From the NCBI RefSeq assembly GCF_000264945.2, contig NZ_CP013070.1, positions 2,914,001-2,978,000 of the forward strand: a stretch of 64,000 bases of DNA, read 5' to 3'. Source of the stretch: Sphingobium indicum B90A (GTDB lineage: Bacteria; Pseudomonadota; Alphaproteobacteria; Sphingomonadales; Sphingomonadaceae). A program made the translations under genes and the position numbers. A model generated the notes under the pieces. It was not told the DNA's origin. It did not search any database and worked only from the letters and a program-made list of their open reading frames with translations. Below are positions 26,033-34,515 of the stretch, in pieces; the stretch's first letter is position 1; every line of letters begins with the position of its first letter.

Positions 26033-26842
26033 ATGGACCTGCATTATCTGACAGTCATCCTGCTCGGCATCGTCGAGGGGCTGACCGAATTCCTGCCCGT
26101 ATCCTCGACCGGCCACCTGATCCTGGCCAGCGAATTGCTGGGCTATGACGCATCCACCTGGGCGATGTTCAACGTCGTCATCCAGTTGGGCGCGATCCTG
26201 GCGGTGGTGGTGCTCTACTGGCGGACCTTCTGGGCGGTCGGCATGGGCCTGCTGCGCCGGGAACCGACAAGCTGGCGCTTCCTGCGCAACCTGCTGGTCG
26301 CCGTCATCCCGGCGGCGGTGATCGGCCTGGCGCTCCACAATTATATCGAGGAATTGCTGGGCGCGCCAAGGGTTGTCGCCTGGGCGCTAATCGCGGGCGG
26401 CATCGCGATCCTGGGGATCGAGCGGATGGTGAAGGAAAACCGCTTCCACGGTATCGCCGACATTCCCTTCGTCCGGGTGGTCGGCATCGGCTTCATCCAG
26501 TGCCTCGCCATGATCCCCGGCATCAGCCGGTCGGGCGCGACCATCATGGGCGCGCTGACCCTGGGCGTGGAGCGGCGCACGGCGGCGGAATTCAGCTTCT
26601 TCCTAGCCATCCCGACCATGTTGGGGGCAACCACGCTGGAACTGCTGAAAAACGGCGACAAGCTGACTTCCGCCACGGTCGGCTGGGGCAGCATCGTGCT
26701 GGGCTTCATCGTCTCCTTCATCGTCGCGCTGCTGGTGATCAGATGGTTTGTGGGGCTGGTGTCGCGCCATGGCTTCGCGCCCTTCGCCTGGTATCGAATC
26801 GTCGCGGGAATCGCGGCATTGGCATGGCTTTCCCTCAGGTAA
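26033..26842 (+). CDS. uppP: Undecaprenyl-diphosphatase UppP (BacA)
   Basis: Dephosphorylates undecaprenyl pyrophosphate at the membrane, recycling the lipid carrier for peptidoglycan and polysaccharides. 269 residues with about seven to eight membrane segments. Diagnostic motifs are EGLTEFLPVSSTGHLILA (residues 13-30, catalytic Glu-rich motif and Ser) and PGISRSGATIMGAL (about 160-173, catalytic Arg). ATG 26033. No strong ribosome site is visible, though GGAC lies upstream. Confidence 0.97.
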   Translation: MDLHYLTVILLGIVEGLTEFLPVSSTGHLILASELLGYDASTWAMFNVVIQLGAILAVVVLYWRTFWAVGMGLLRREPTSWRFLRNLLVAVIPAAVIGLALHNYIEELLGAPRVVAWALIAGGIAILGIERMVKENRFHGIADIPFVRVVGIGFIQCLAMIPGISRSGATIMGALTLGVERRTAAEFSFFLAIPTMLGATTLELLKNGDKLTSATVGWGSIVLGFIVSFIVALLVIRWFVGLVSRHGFAPFAWYRIVAGIAALAWLSLR

Positions 26843-26900
26843 GGCCGAAACGGACCTTTTTAGCGCAAGATTATTTCAGTCCCTGCAAAATTCCGACGGC

Positions 26901-26960
26901 TTTTCCCTGAAAATAGGTCAATTATACTGACTTAAATCGCAGAATCCACGTGACTCTGCG
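26901..26960 (+). promoter_or_regulatory. Candidate gltD promoter with downstream hairpin
   Basis: TTTTCC (26901-26906), a 16-base spacer and TATACT (26923-26928) form a plausible sigma-70 promoter in a stretch that is clearly more AT-rich than its surroundings. Ten bases further, CGCAGA (26938-26943) pairs with TCTGCG (26955-26960) and is followed by GGTCTTTCTG, which may be part of a leader structure. Both are inferences from pattern only. Confidence 0.4.
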
Positions 26961-27008
26961 GGTCTTTCTGCTATGGGCACCCCTGCAAATCCATTTCAGG
27001 GACTCACC

Positions 27009-28460
27009 ATGGCAGACAATCCAATGCTGAAATTCGTGGGAACGGGCCAGGCCTATCCCGAGAAACGTTCGGCCGACGATCGCGCCGACGACTTCCTCGA
27101 AATCAGCCGCAGCTTCATCCTCGACAAGGCGGAGGAACAGGCGTCGCGCTGCTCGCAATGCGGGGTGCCCTATTGCTCGACCCACTGCCCGCTGCACAAC
27201 CATATTCCCGACTGGCTGCGCCTCACCGCCGAGGGCCGCCTGCGCGAAGCCTATGAACTCAGCAACCTGACCAGCACCATGCCCGAAATCTGCGGCCGCA
27301 TCTGCCCGCAGGACCGGCTGTGCGAGGGCAATTGCGTCATCGAATTTTCCGGCCACGGCTCCGTCACCATCGGCTCGGTCGAAAAATTCATCACCGACAC
27401 CGCCTGGAAGGAAGGTTGGGTCGAACCGCTCGTCCCCGGCGCGCCGCTGGGCCAGTCGGTCGGCGTCATCGGGGCGGGTCCGGCGGGCCTCACCACGGCG
27501 GAATATCTGCGCGTCGCGGGCTATGAAGTGCATGTCTACGACCGGCACGACCGCGCGGGCGGCCTGCTGACCTACGGCATCCCCGGCTTCAAGCTGGAGA
27601 AGGACGTGGTCATGCGCCGCGTCCAGCGCCTCAAGGACGGCGGCATCGTCTTCCACGAAAGCTTCGAGGTCGGTCGCGACGCCAGCATGGAGGAACTGCG
27701 CAGCCGCCACGACGCCATCCTGATCGCGACCGGCGTCTACAAGCCCCGCGACATCAAGGCGCCGGGCGTCGGCGCGCCGGGCGTGGTCAAGGCGCTCGAC
27801 TTCCTCATCGCCTCCAACAAGGCCGGTTTCGGCGACGCCGTGCCGGAACATGAGGACGGCTCGCTGCACGCCAACGGCAAGAAGGTCGTCGTCATCGGCG
27901 GCGGCGACACCGCGATGGACTGCGTCCGCACCGCGATCCGCCAGGGCGCGACCTCGGTCAAATGCCTCTACCGCCGCGACCGCGACAATATGCCCGGCTC
28001 GCAGCGCGAAGTCGCCAATGCCGAAGAGGAGGGCGTGGAATTCGTCTGGCTCTCCGCCCCCATTGCCTTCGAGGGCACGGAACATGTCACCGGCGTCAAG
28101 GTGACGAAGATGCGCCTTGGCCAGCCCGACGCATCCGGCCGCCGCGCCCCGGAACCCGATCCAGGCACGGAGCATACGCTGGAAGCCGATCTGGTCATCA
28201 AGGCGCTGGGTTACGATCCGGAGGAACTGCCCAGGCTGTTCGGCGCGGACGACCTGTCCGTCACCCGCTGGGGCACGCTGCGCGTCGATCACAAGACGAT
28301 GATGACCAGCATGGACGGCGTGTTCGCGGCAGGCGACATCGTGCGCGGCGCTTCGCTGGTGGTCTGGGCGATCCGCGACGGCCGCGACGTGACCGAACAT
28401 ATGCACCGCTATCTGAAGGCGAAGGCCAAGGCAGCGGCCGGGGAAAGGCAAGCGGCGTGA
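27009..28460 (+). CDS. gltD: Glutamate synthase [NADPH] small subunit
   Basis: 483 residues from ATG 27009 (preceded by CAGGGACTCACC); an in-frame ATG at 26973 would add 12 residues. The N-terminal [4Fe-4S] domain has CSQCGVPYCSTHCPLHN and CGRICPQDRLCEGNC. Next is the FAD site VGVIGAGPAGLTTAEYLRVA, the NADPH site VVVIGGGDTAMDCVRTA and AAGDIVRGASLVVWAI near the C-terminus. It passes electrons from NADPH to the large subunit GltB, encoded at 29056. A short unrelated gene separates the two. Confidence 0.97.
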   Translation: MADNPMLKFVGTGQAYPEKRSADDRADDFLEISRSFILDKAEEQASRCSQCGVPYCSTHCPLHNHIPDWLRLTAEGRLREAYELSNLTSTMPEICGRICPQDRLCEGNCVIEFSGHGSVTIGSVEKFITDTAWKEGWVEPLVPGAPLGQSVGVIGAGPAGLTTAEYLRVAGYEVHVYDRHDRAGGLLTYGIPGFKLEKDVVMRRVQRLKDGGIVFHESFEVGRDASMEELRSRHDAILIATGVYKPRDIKAPGVGAPGVVKALDFLIASNKAGFGDAVPEHEDGSLHANGKKVVVIGGGDTAMDCVRTAIRQGATSVKCLYRRDRDNMPGSQREVANAEEEGVEFVWLSAPIAFEGTEHVTGVKVTKMRLGQPDASGRRAPEPDPGTEHTLEADLVIKALGYDPEELPRLFGADDLSVTRWGTLRVDHKTMMTSMDGVFAAGDIVRGASLVVWAIRDGRDVTEHMHRYLKAKAKAAAGERQAA

Positions 28461-29044
28461 TCGCATGTCTCATCATGCTGGCCGCAGCTTCCACTGCTGC
28501 GCAATCTTCGGCAACGCAAATTGCGCAGGCGACGTTTCAGCCGGAGCGTGCCATCGCTGACGCGCTTGCTCAGTGGGATGCGCAGTTTGATGCTGGCGTG
28601 ACGCGTGCTTCCGTTGGCAGAACGATGACGGCCGACCAAGAGGCTCGGAAAAACCGAGCCAAGGCGGCTGGCAAGGCGGAGCTTTCGCAACAATTAAGGA
28701 CGACCGGCATTCCAAAAATGCTGCACCTGATTGAGGCGGATTATATCCAGAACTTCTCTGAGGAAGAGTTGCGGGAAGCCGCCATATTCTGGACATCGCC
28801 GGCAGGGCAGGCGTTCACCACCGCCATGCAGGAAGCTGTTAAGAACGGAACTGGCCGGATCGTGCCCCCAGCACAGCATGCCGCAGCCATCAACCGCTAC
28901 ATGACGTCTGCTACAGGGCGAAAAGAAAGCGTCCGGTCTGGGATCCTCCGCCCTGTTCTCGCCAAAGAAATGGGCCTGTTCATGCAGCAGGCTCAGCCCA
29001 AGATTGATGCACGGATGAGGGCGGCAATGTCCGCCGCGTCCTGA
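28457..29044 (+). CDS. Exported DUF2059-like protein inserted between gltD and gltB
   Basis: GTG at 28457 overlaps the gltD stop (GTGA), giving 195 residues with a short signal sequence (MIACLIMLAAASTAAQS). The middle part (MLHLIEADYIQNFSEEELRE, then AAIFWTSPAGQAF) resembles DUF2059, a small periplasmic helical domain. Codon use is less GC-biased than in gltD and gltB (many CAA, GCA, TCT codons), which suggests recent arrival. It sits inside what is normally a two-gene operon and ends 11 bases before gltB, so it should be co-transcribed. Its role in nitrogen metabolism, if any, is unknown. Confidence 0.8.
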   Translation: MIACLIMLAAASTAAQSSATQIAQATFQPERAIADALAQWDAQFDAGVTRASVGRTMTADQEARKNRAKAAGKAELSQQLRTTGIPKMLHLIEADYIQNFSEEELREAAIFWTSPAGQAFTTAMQEAVKNGTGRIVPPAQHAAAINRYMTSATGRKESVRSGILRPVLAKEMGLFMQQAQPKIDARMRAAMSAAS

Positions 29045-29055
29045 AAGGTAAGCAC

Positions 29056-32000
29056 ATGGACCATATGGAATCCGAACGCCTCCGCCTCGCCTCCGAAGGC
29101 ATGTATCGCCCTGAATTTGAAGGCGACGCCTGCGGCGTCGGTCTGGTCGCCGCCACGGACGGCCGTCCCAGCCGCCGCGTCGTCGCCAGCGCCATCGACG
29201 CGCTCAAGGCCGTCTGGCACCGCGGCGCGGTCGACGCAGACGGTAAGACCGGCGACGGCGCGGGCATCCATGTCGACCTGCCGGTGCGCTTCTTCGACGA
29301 CGCCATCGCCGATTCCGGCCACAAGCCGTTGCCCAACCGCCTCGCCGTCGGCATGATCTTCCTGCCGCGCACGGATCTCAGCGCGCAGGAAACCTGCCGC
29401 ACCATCGTCGAGGCGGAGATCATCGACGCGGGCTACACCATCTATGGCTGGCGTCAGGTGCCCGTCGACGTCTCCGTCATCGGGGAGAAGGCGCAGCGCA
29501 CCCGCCCCGAAATCGAGCAGATCATGATCGCCGGTCCCATGCCGGAGGAACGCGACCAGGCCGAATTCGAAAAGGATCTCTACCTCATCCGCCGCCGGAT
29601 CGAGAAGAAGGTGATCGCCGCGCAGATCCAGGATTTCTACATCTGCTCGCTCTCCTGCCGCTCGATCATCTACAAGGGGCTGTTCCTCGCGGAATCGCTG
29701 TCGGTCTTCTATCCCGACCTGCAGGACGAGCGGTTCGAGAGCCGGGTGGCGATCTTCCACCAGCGCTATTCGACCAACACCTTCCCGCAATGGTGGCTGG
29801 CCCAGCCCTTCCGCACGCTGGCGCATAATGGTGAGATCAACACCATTCGCGGCAACAAGAACTGGATGAAGAGCCACGAGATCAAGATGGCCAGCCTTGC
29901 CTTCGGCGAGCAGTCGGAGGACATCAAGCCCGTGATCCCGGCGGGCGCGTCCGACACCGCTGCGCTCGACGCCGTGTTCGAGGCGATCTGCCGCTCCGGT
30001 CGCGACGCGCCGACGGCGAAGCTGATGCTCGTCCCCGAAGCGTATCAGTCGGCCGACGCCGAACTGCCGCAGGCCCATGTCGACATGTATGAATATCTCG
30101 CCTCCGTCATGGAGCCGTGGGACGGCCCCGCCGCGCTGGCGATGACCGACGGCCGCTGGGTCGTGGCGGGCGTCGACCGCAACGCGCTGCGCCCGCTGCG
30201 CTATACGCTGACCGGCGACAATCTGCTGATCGTGGGTTCGGAAACCGGCATGGTCGTCGTGCCCGAAACCACCATCGTCAAGAAGGGCCGCATGGGTCCG
30301 GGCCAGATGATCGCCGTCGACCTGGCCGAAGGCGTGATCTACGACGATCATGAGATCAAGGACCAGATTGCGGGCGAGCGCCCCTATTCGGAACTGATCA
30401 AGGACTTCATGACGGTGGGCGATCTGGCCGACCAGCCCAGCGCTTTGGCAGCATGGGACAAGGCCGAACTTACCCGCCGTCAGGTCGCGGCCAACATGAC
30501 GCTGGAGGATATGGAGCTGATCCTCGCCCCCATGGTCGAGGATGCGAAGGAAGCTGTCGGCTCCATGGGCGACGACACGCCGCTGGCCGTCATTTCCGAC
30601 AAGCCGCGCACGGTCAGCCATTTCTTCCGCCAGAATTTCAGCCAGGTCACCAACCCGCCGATCGATCCGCTGCGGGAACGCTATGTGATGAGCCTGAAGA
30701 CGCGCTTCTCCAACCTGCACAATATATTGGAGCAGGACGCGCAGAACAGCCATGTGCTGGTGCTGGATTCGCCGGTGCTGACTTCGTCCGAATGGGCGAA
30801 GCTGAAGGGGCATTTCGGCCCTGCGGTGGCCGAGATCGACTGCACCTTCCCGGCCGAGGGCGGGCAGGAGCAGTTGCGCGCCGCCATCGCCCGCATCCGG
30901 GAGGAAGCGGAACAGGCCGTGCGCGAGGGCCGCACCGAAATCTTCCTGACCGACGAGCATGTCAACGCCGACCGCGTCGCCATCGCCGGCGTGCTGGCGG
31001 CGGCGGCGGTGCATACGCATCTCGTCCGCAAGGGCCTGCGCAGCTATGCGTCGATCAACGTGCGCTGCGCCGAAGCGCTCGACACCCATTATTTCGCGGT
31101 GCTGATCGGCGTCGGCGCGACCACGGTGAACGCCTATCTGGCCGAAGCCAGCATCGCCGACCGCCATGCGCGTGGGCTGTTCGGCGATCTGACGCTGGAC
31201 GCCTGCTTCGAACGTTATCGCATCGCCATCAACGAAGGCCTGCTGAAGATCATGTCCAAAATGGGCATCGCGGTCATCAGCAGCTATCGCGGCGGCTATA
31301 ATTTCGAAGCGGTGGGCCTGTCCCGCGCCCTGGTCAACGACCTGTTCCCCGGCATGCCCGCGAAGATTTCGGGCGAGGGCTATCAGTCGCTCCACTATAG
31401 CGCGAAGCTGCGCCACGACACCGCCTATGATAGCGCCATCGTGCGCCTGCCGGTCGGCGGCTTCTACCGCCAGCGCAACGGCGGAGAGACGCATGCCTAT
31501 TCGGCGCAACTGATGCACCTGTTGCAGACCTCGGTCGCGACCGACAGCTATTCGACCTATCTGCAATTCTCGCGCGGCGTGCGCGACCTGCCACCGGTCT
31601 ATCTCCGCGACCTCTTGGAGTTCAACTTCGCCCGCGAAGCCGTGCCCATCGATGAGGTCGAGGCGACCACGGAAATCCGCAAGCGCTTCGTGACGCCGGG
31701 CATGTCGCTCGGCGCGCTCAGCCCCGAAGCGCATGAGACGCTGGCCATCGCCATGAACCGCATCGGCGCCAAGGCCGTGTCGGGCGAGGGCGGCGAGGAT
31801 GCCAATCGCTTCAAGCCCTATGAAAATGGCGACAATGCGAACAGCGTGATCAAGCAGATCGCGTCTGGCCGCTTCGGCGTCCATGCCGAATATCTGGGTT
31901 CCGCCGAGGAAATCGAGATCAAGGTGGCCCAGGGCGCCAAGCCCGGCGAGGGCGGCCAGCTGCCCGGCTTCAAGGTGACGGAATTCATCGCGAAGCTGCG

Positions 32001-33579
32001 TCATGCGACGCCCGGCGTGACTTTGATCTCGCCGCCGCCGCACCATGACATCTACTCCATCGAGGATCTGGCGCAGCTCATCTACGACTGCAAGATGATC
32101 AACCCCCGCGCCCGCGTCTGCGTGAAGCTGGTCAGCCAGGCGGGCATCGGCACGGTGGCGGCGGGCGTGGCCAAGGCCCACGCCGACGTCATCCTGGTCG
32201 CGGGCCATGTCGGCGGCACCGGCGCTTCGCCGCAGACGTCGGTGAAATATGCGGGCACGCCCTGGGAAATGGGCCTTTCCGAAGCCAATCAGGTGTTGAC
32301 CCTCAACGGCCTGCGCCATCGCGTGAAGCTGCGCACCGACGGCGGCCTCAAGACCGGCCGCGACATCGTGATCGCGGCGATCCTGGGCGCGGAGGAATTC
32401 GGCATCGGCACGCTGAGCCTCGTCGCCATGGGCTGCATCATGGTGCGTCAGTGCCACAGCAACACCTGTCCGGTCGGCGTCTGCGTGCAGGATGAACGGC
32501 TGCGCGAAAAGTTCACCGGCACGCCGGAAAAGGTCATCAACCTGATGACCTTCATCGCGGAGGAGGTTCGCGAAATCCTCGCCCGCCTCGGCTATCGCAG
32601 CCTGGACGAGGTGATCGGGCGGACCGAATTGCTCAAGCAGGTCAATCGCGGCGCCGAGCATCTGGACGATCTGGACCTCAACCCGATCCTCGCCAAGGTG
32701 GACGCGCCCGACGACCAGCGTCGGTTCAGCCTGACCAAATGGCGCAACCCGGTCCCGGACAGCCTGGACGCGCAGATGATGAAGGACGCCCGCGCCGTGT
32801 TCGAACGGGGCGAGAAGATGCAGCTCACCTACACGGTGCGTAACACGCATCGCGCCGTGGGCACCCGCCTGTCGGCCGCCGTGACCGAGCGTTTCGGCAT
32901 GTCGACGCTGGCCGACGGCCACCTGACCGTGCGCCTGCGCGGCTCGGCCGGCCAGTCGCTGGGCGCATTCCTGTGCAAGGGCATCAAGCTGGAGGTGTTC
33001 GGCGACGCCAACGACTATGTCGGCAAGGGCCTGTCGGGCGGCATCATCACCGTGCGCACGACCGTCTCCAGCCCGCTGTCGAGCAAGGACAACACCATCA
33101 TCGGCAACACCGTCCTCTACGGCGCGACCAGCGGCAAGCTGTTCGCGGCGGGGCAGGCCGGGGAGCGCTTCGCGGTCCGCAATTCGGGCGCGCAGGTGGT
33201 GGTCGAGGGCTGCGGCGCGAATGGCTGCGAATATATGACCGGCGGCACCGCTGTCATATTGGGCCGGACCGGCGCCAATTTCGGCGCGGGCATGACCGGC
33301 GGCATGGCCTTCATCCTGGACGAGGACGGCAGCTTCCCGACCCGCGCCAATCCGGAAAGCATCCTCTGGCAAAGGCTGGAAAGCGCCCATTGGGAAGCGG
33401 AGCTGAAGTCTCTGATCGCCCAGCATGCGGTGGCGACCGACAGCAAATGGTCGAACACCATATTGGACGACTGGGACCGCTGGCGCCGTTATTTCTGGCA
33501 GGTCTGCCCGAAGGAGATGGTCAGCCGCCTCTCCCATCCGCTGAGCGACGCTCCGGCGGAAGTGGTCGCCGCCGAATAA
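29056..33579 (+). CDS. gltB: Glutamate synthase large subunit
   Basis: 1507 residues, full length. Class II amidotransferase domain with the nucleophile Cys26 in EGDACGVGLVAATDG, so residues 1-25 are a propeptide removed on maturation. The central domain and FMN-binding barrel include LISPPPHHDIYSIEDLAQLI and GHVGGTGASPQT. The [3Fe-4S] cysteines are in GCIMVRQCHSNTCPVGVC. The C-terminal GXGXG beta-helix (about 1260-1450) ends the protein. It forms glutamate from glutamine and 2-oxoglutarate with GltD. Confidence 0.98.
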   Translation: MDHMESERLRLASEGMYRPEFEGDACGVGLVAATDGRPSRRVVASAIDALKAVWHRGAVDADGKTGDGAGIHVDLPVRFFDDAIADSGHKPLPNRLAVGMIFLPRTDLSAQETCRTIVEAEIIDAGYTIYGWRQVPVDVSVIGEKAQRTRPEIEQIMIAGPMPEERDQAEFEKDLYLIRRRIEKKVIAAQIQDFYICSLSCRSIIYKGLFLAESLSVFYPDLQDERFESRVAIFHQRYSTNTFPQWWLAQPFRTLAHNGEINTIRGNKNWMKSHEIKMASLAFGEQSEDIKPVIPAGASDTAALDAVFEAICRSGRDAPTAKLMLVPEAYQSADAELPQAHVDMYEYLASVMEPWDGPAALAMTDGRWVVAGVDRNALRPLRYTLTGDNLLIVGSETGMVVVPETTIVKKGRMGPGQMIAVDLAEGVIYDDHEIKDQIAGERPYSELIKDFMTVGDLADQPSALAAWDKAELTRRQVAANMTLEDMELILAPMVEDAKEAVGSMGDDTPLAVISDKPRTVSHFFRQNFSQVTNPPIDPLRERYVMSLKTRFSNLHNILEQDAQNSHVLVLDSPVLTSSEWAKLKGHFGPAVAEIDCTFPAEGGQEQLRAAIARIREEAEQAVREGRTEIFLTDEHVNADRVAIAGVLAAAAVHTHLVRKGLRSYASINVRCAEALDTHYFAVLIGVGATTVNAYLAEASIADRHARGLFGDLTLDACFERYRIAINEGLLKIMSKMGIAVISSYRGGYNFEAVGLSRALVNDLFPGMPAKISGEGYQSLHYSAKLRHDTAYDSAIVRLPVGGFYRQRNGGETHAYSAQLMHLLQTSVATDSYSTYLQFSRGVRDLPPVYLRDLLEFNFAREAVPIDEVEATTEIRKRFVTPGMSLGALSPEAHETLAIAMNRIGAKAVSGEGGEDANRFKPYENGDNANSVIKQIASGRFGVHAEYLGSAEEIEIKVAQGAKPGEGGQLPGFKVTEFIAKLRHATPGVTLISPPPHHDIYSIEDLAQLIYDCKMINPRARVCVKLVSQAGIGTVAAGVAKAHADVILVAGHVGGTGASPQTSVKYAGTPWEMGLSEANQVLTLNGLRHRVKLRTDGGLKTGRDIVIAAILGAEEFGIGTLSLVAMGCIMVRQCHSNTCPVGVCVQDERLREKFTGTPEKVINLMTFIAEEVREILARLGYRSLDEVIGRTELLKQVNRGAEHLDDLDLNPILAKVDAPDDQRRFSLTKWRNPVPDSLDAQMMKDARAVFERGEKMQLTYTVRNTHRAVGTRLSAAVTERFGMSTLADGHLTVRLRGSAGQSLGAFLCKGIKLEVFGDANDYVGKGLSGGIITVRTTVSSPLSSKDNTIIGNTVLYGATSGKLFAAGQAGERFAVRNSGAQVVVEGCGANGCEYMTGGTAVILGRTGANFGAGMTGGMAFILDEDGSFPTRANPESILWQRLESAHWEAELKSLIAQHAVATDSKWSNTILDDWDRWRRYFWQVCPKEMVSRLSHPLSDAPAEVVAAE

Positions 33580-33581
33580 AC

Positions 33582-33610
33582 GGCCGGTTCAGTAGGGCCG
33601 GTTCAGTAGG
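33582..33610. repeat. 14-bp tandem duplication at the gltB / 33603 gene junction
   Basis: GGCCGGTTCAGTAGG occurs at 33582-33596 and again at 33596-33610. The second copy contains the stop codon of the minus-strand gene ending at 33603. It looks like a small replication slip in a convergent junction. Confidence 0.6.
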
Positions 33611-34079
33611 ACATGGCGGCGTCCGCCGGGGCTTCCTCGGCGGACGTTCCGCTGTCTGGCGCCCGCGCGATCCTGACGGGTTGGAAACTGCCTTCGCCCT
33701 CCCCATCGGCGAATCTTTCGATGGAGGCAGGCAGCATCCGGACCGGCCGGGGCGGTTCGGCATGGTCGGGCGTCATTCCATCGTCCTGCGCCGCATAATC
33801 GCGCACGACAGGATCGTTCATCCCGTCCCAGCCGGCCATGTCCGCCGCCATTTGCCGGTCGGCCAGCGTCGGACCGCAGCCGTCGCAGCGGACGACGGCC
33901 GGGCCGGCCAGATTGGCCGACATCATGTCGTAATCGGCCCCGTCGGGGCTGACCGCCTGCGGCAGCACGGTTTCGGTTCCCAATCTGGGCGGCGTCGTGG
34001 CGTACAGGCCAAGGCCGAAACCGCCGGTCAGCGCAGCGCCTGCGCATGCACATGAAAATAACCAGAAGCGCGCGGACAT
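33603..34079 (-). CDS. Hypothetical exported protein
   Basis: 158 residues with an N-terminal signal or anchor helix (FWLFSCACAGAALTGGFGLGL, about 5-25), then a low-complexity, Asp/Pro/Met-rich chain without obvious domains. A CDGC pair at about 65-68 might form a disulfide or bind a metal. The gene is convergent with gltB and lies just before the tRNA gene. No family recognised. Composition matches the chromosome, so it belongs to the core side of the junction. Confidence 0.65.
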   Translation of the reverse strand: MSARFWLFSCACAGAALTGGFGLGLYATTPPRLGTETVLPQAVSPDGADYDMMSANLAGPAVVRCDGCGPTLADRQMAADMAGWDGMNDPVVRDYAAQDDGMTPDHAEPPRPVRMLPASIERFADGEGEGSFQPVRIARAPDSGTSAEEAPADAAMSY

Positions 34080-34227
34080 GGGCGACCCTTCCTCTATCCT
34101 TCACTCGCTCCCCGACTTTCTCCGCCCAAAACAACGCAAATGAAGATCGGTTGTTGCATGAGGAAAAAGCCTTTGCTAAGGGCCGCCTCCTACCAAGGCA
34201 CCGGCCCCGCCGGTTCCCGGAAAATGT

Positions 34228-34314
34228 GCGGTCGTGGCGGAATTGGTAGACGCGCAACGTTGAGGTCGTTGTGGCCGAAAGGCCGTGGAAGTTCGAGTCT
34301 TCTCGACCGCACCA
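34228..34314 (+). tRNA. tRNA-Leu (anticodon GAG)
   Basis: The acceptor GCGGTCG (34228-34234) pairs with CGACCGC (34304-34310), followed by A and an encoded CCA (34312-34314). The anticodon stem CAACG/CGTTG encloses TTGAGGT, giving GAG at 34262-34264. The long variable arm (GTGGCCGAAAGGCCGTG) is the class II feature of tRNA-Leu. T-arm GTTCGAGTC is present. It lies at the border between chromosome and accessory island. Confidence 0.97.
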
Positions 34315-34341
34315 TTCAGTTCTCAAAGCCAACCAAATTCA

Positions 34342-34389
34342 CCCCCTCGGGGGCGTCCCGGGGAAATGCGGCGCGGTTCCGCGGCATTT
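34342..34389 (+). terminator. Paired hairpins after the tRNA gene
   Basis: CCCCC/GGGGG (34342-34346 / 34349-34353) and a longer hairpin with outer arms AAATGC (34364-34369) and GCATTT (34384-34389) around CGCGG/CCGCG. They stand 27 bases after the tRNA and could end its transcript; there is no T-tract. They could also be part of the island attachment region. Confidence 0.4.
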
Positions 34390-34515
34390 CGCGGCGCGTC
34401 CTTTCCGCCCTGAAGTCAGAGACGCGACTCCGCTCTCGGTTGGCGGGTCGAAAACGGCCGGATTCTCTGTCAAGAATAACCCGGCTTCACTGTGGATTGC
34501 TTGATGATTGGGCGA

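Noticed and set aside
26843..27008. Sigma-54 (NtrC-type) promoter before gltD
   Set aside because: No GG-N10-GC arrangement with correct context was found; the sigma-70-like boxes fit better.
28993..33537. Minus-strand open frame of 1514 codons
   Set aside because: Antisense to gltB; composition is a GC-rich mirror frame (many His, Arg, Ala) with no domain, while gltB is certain on the other strand.
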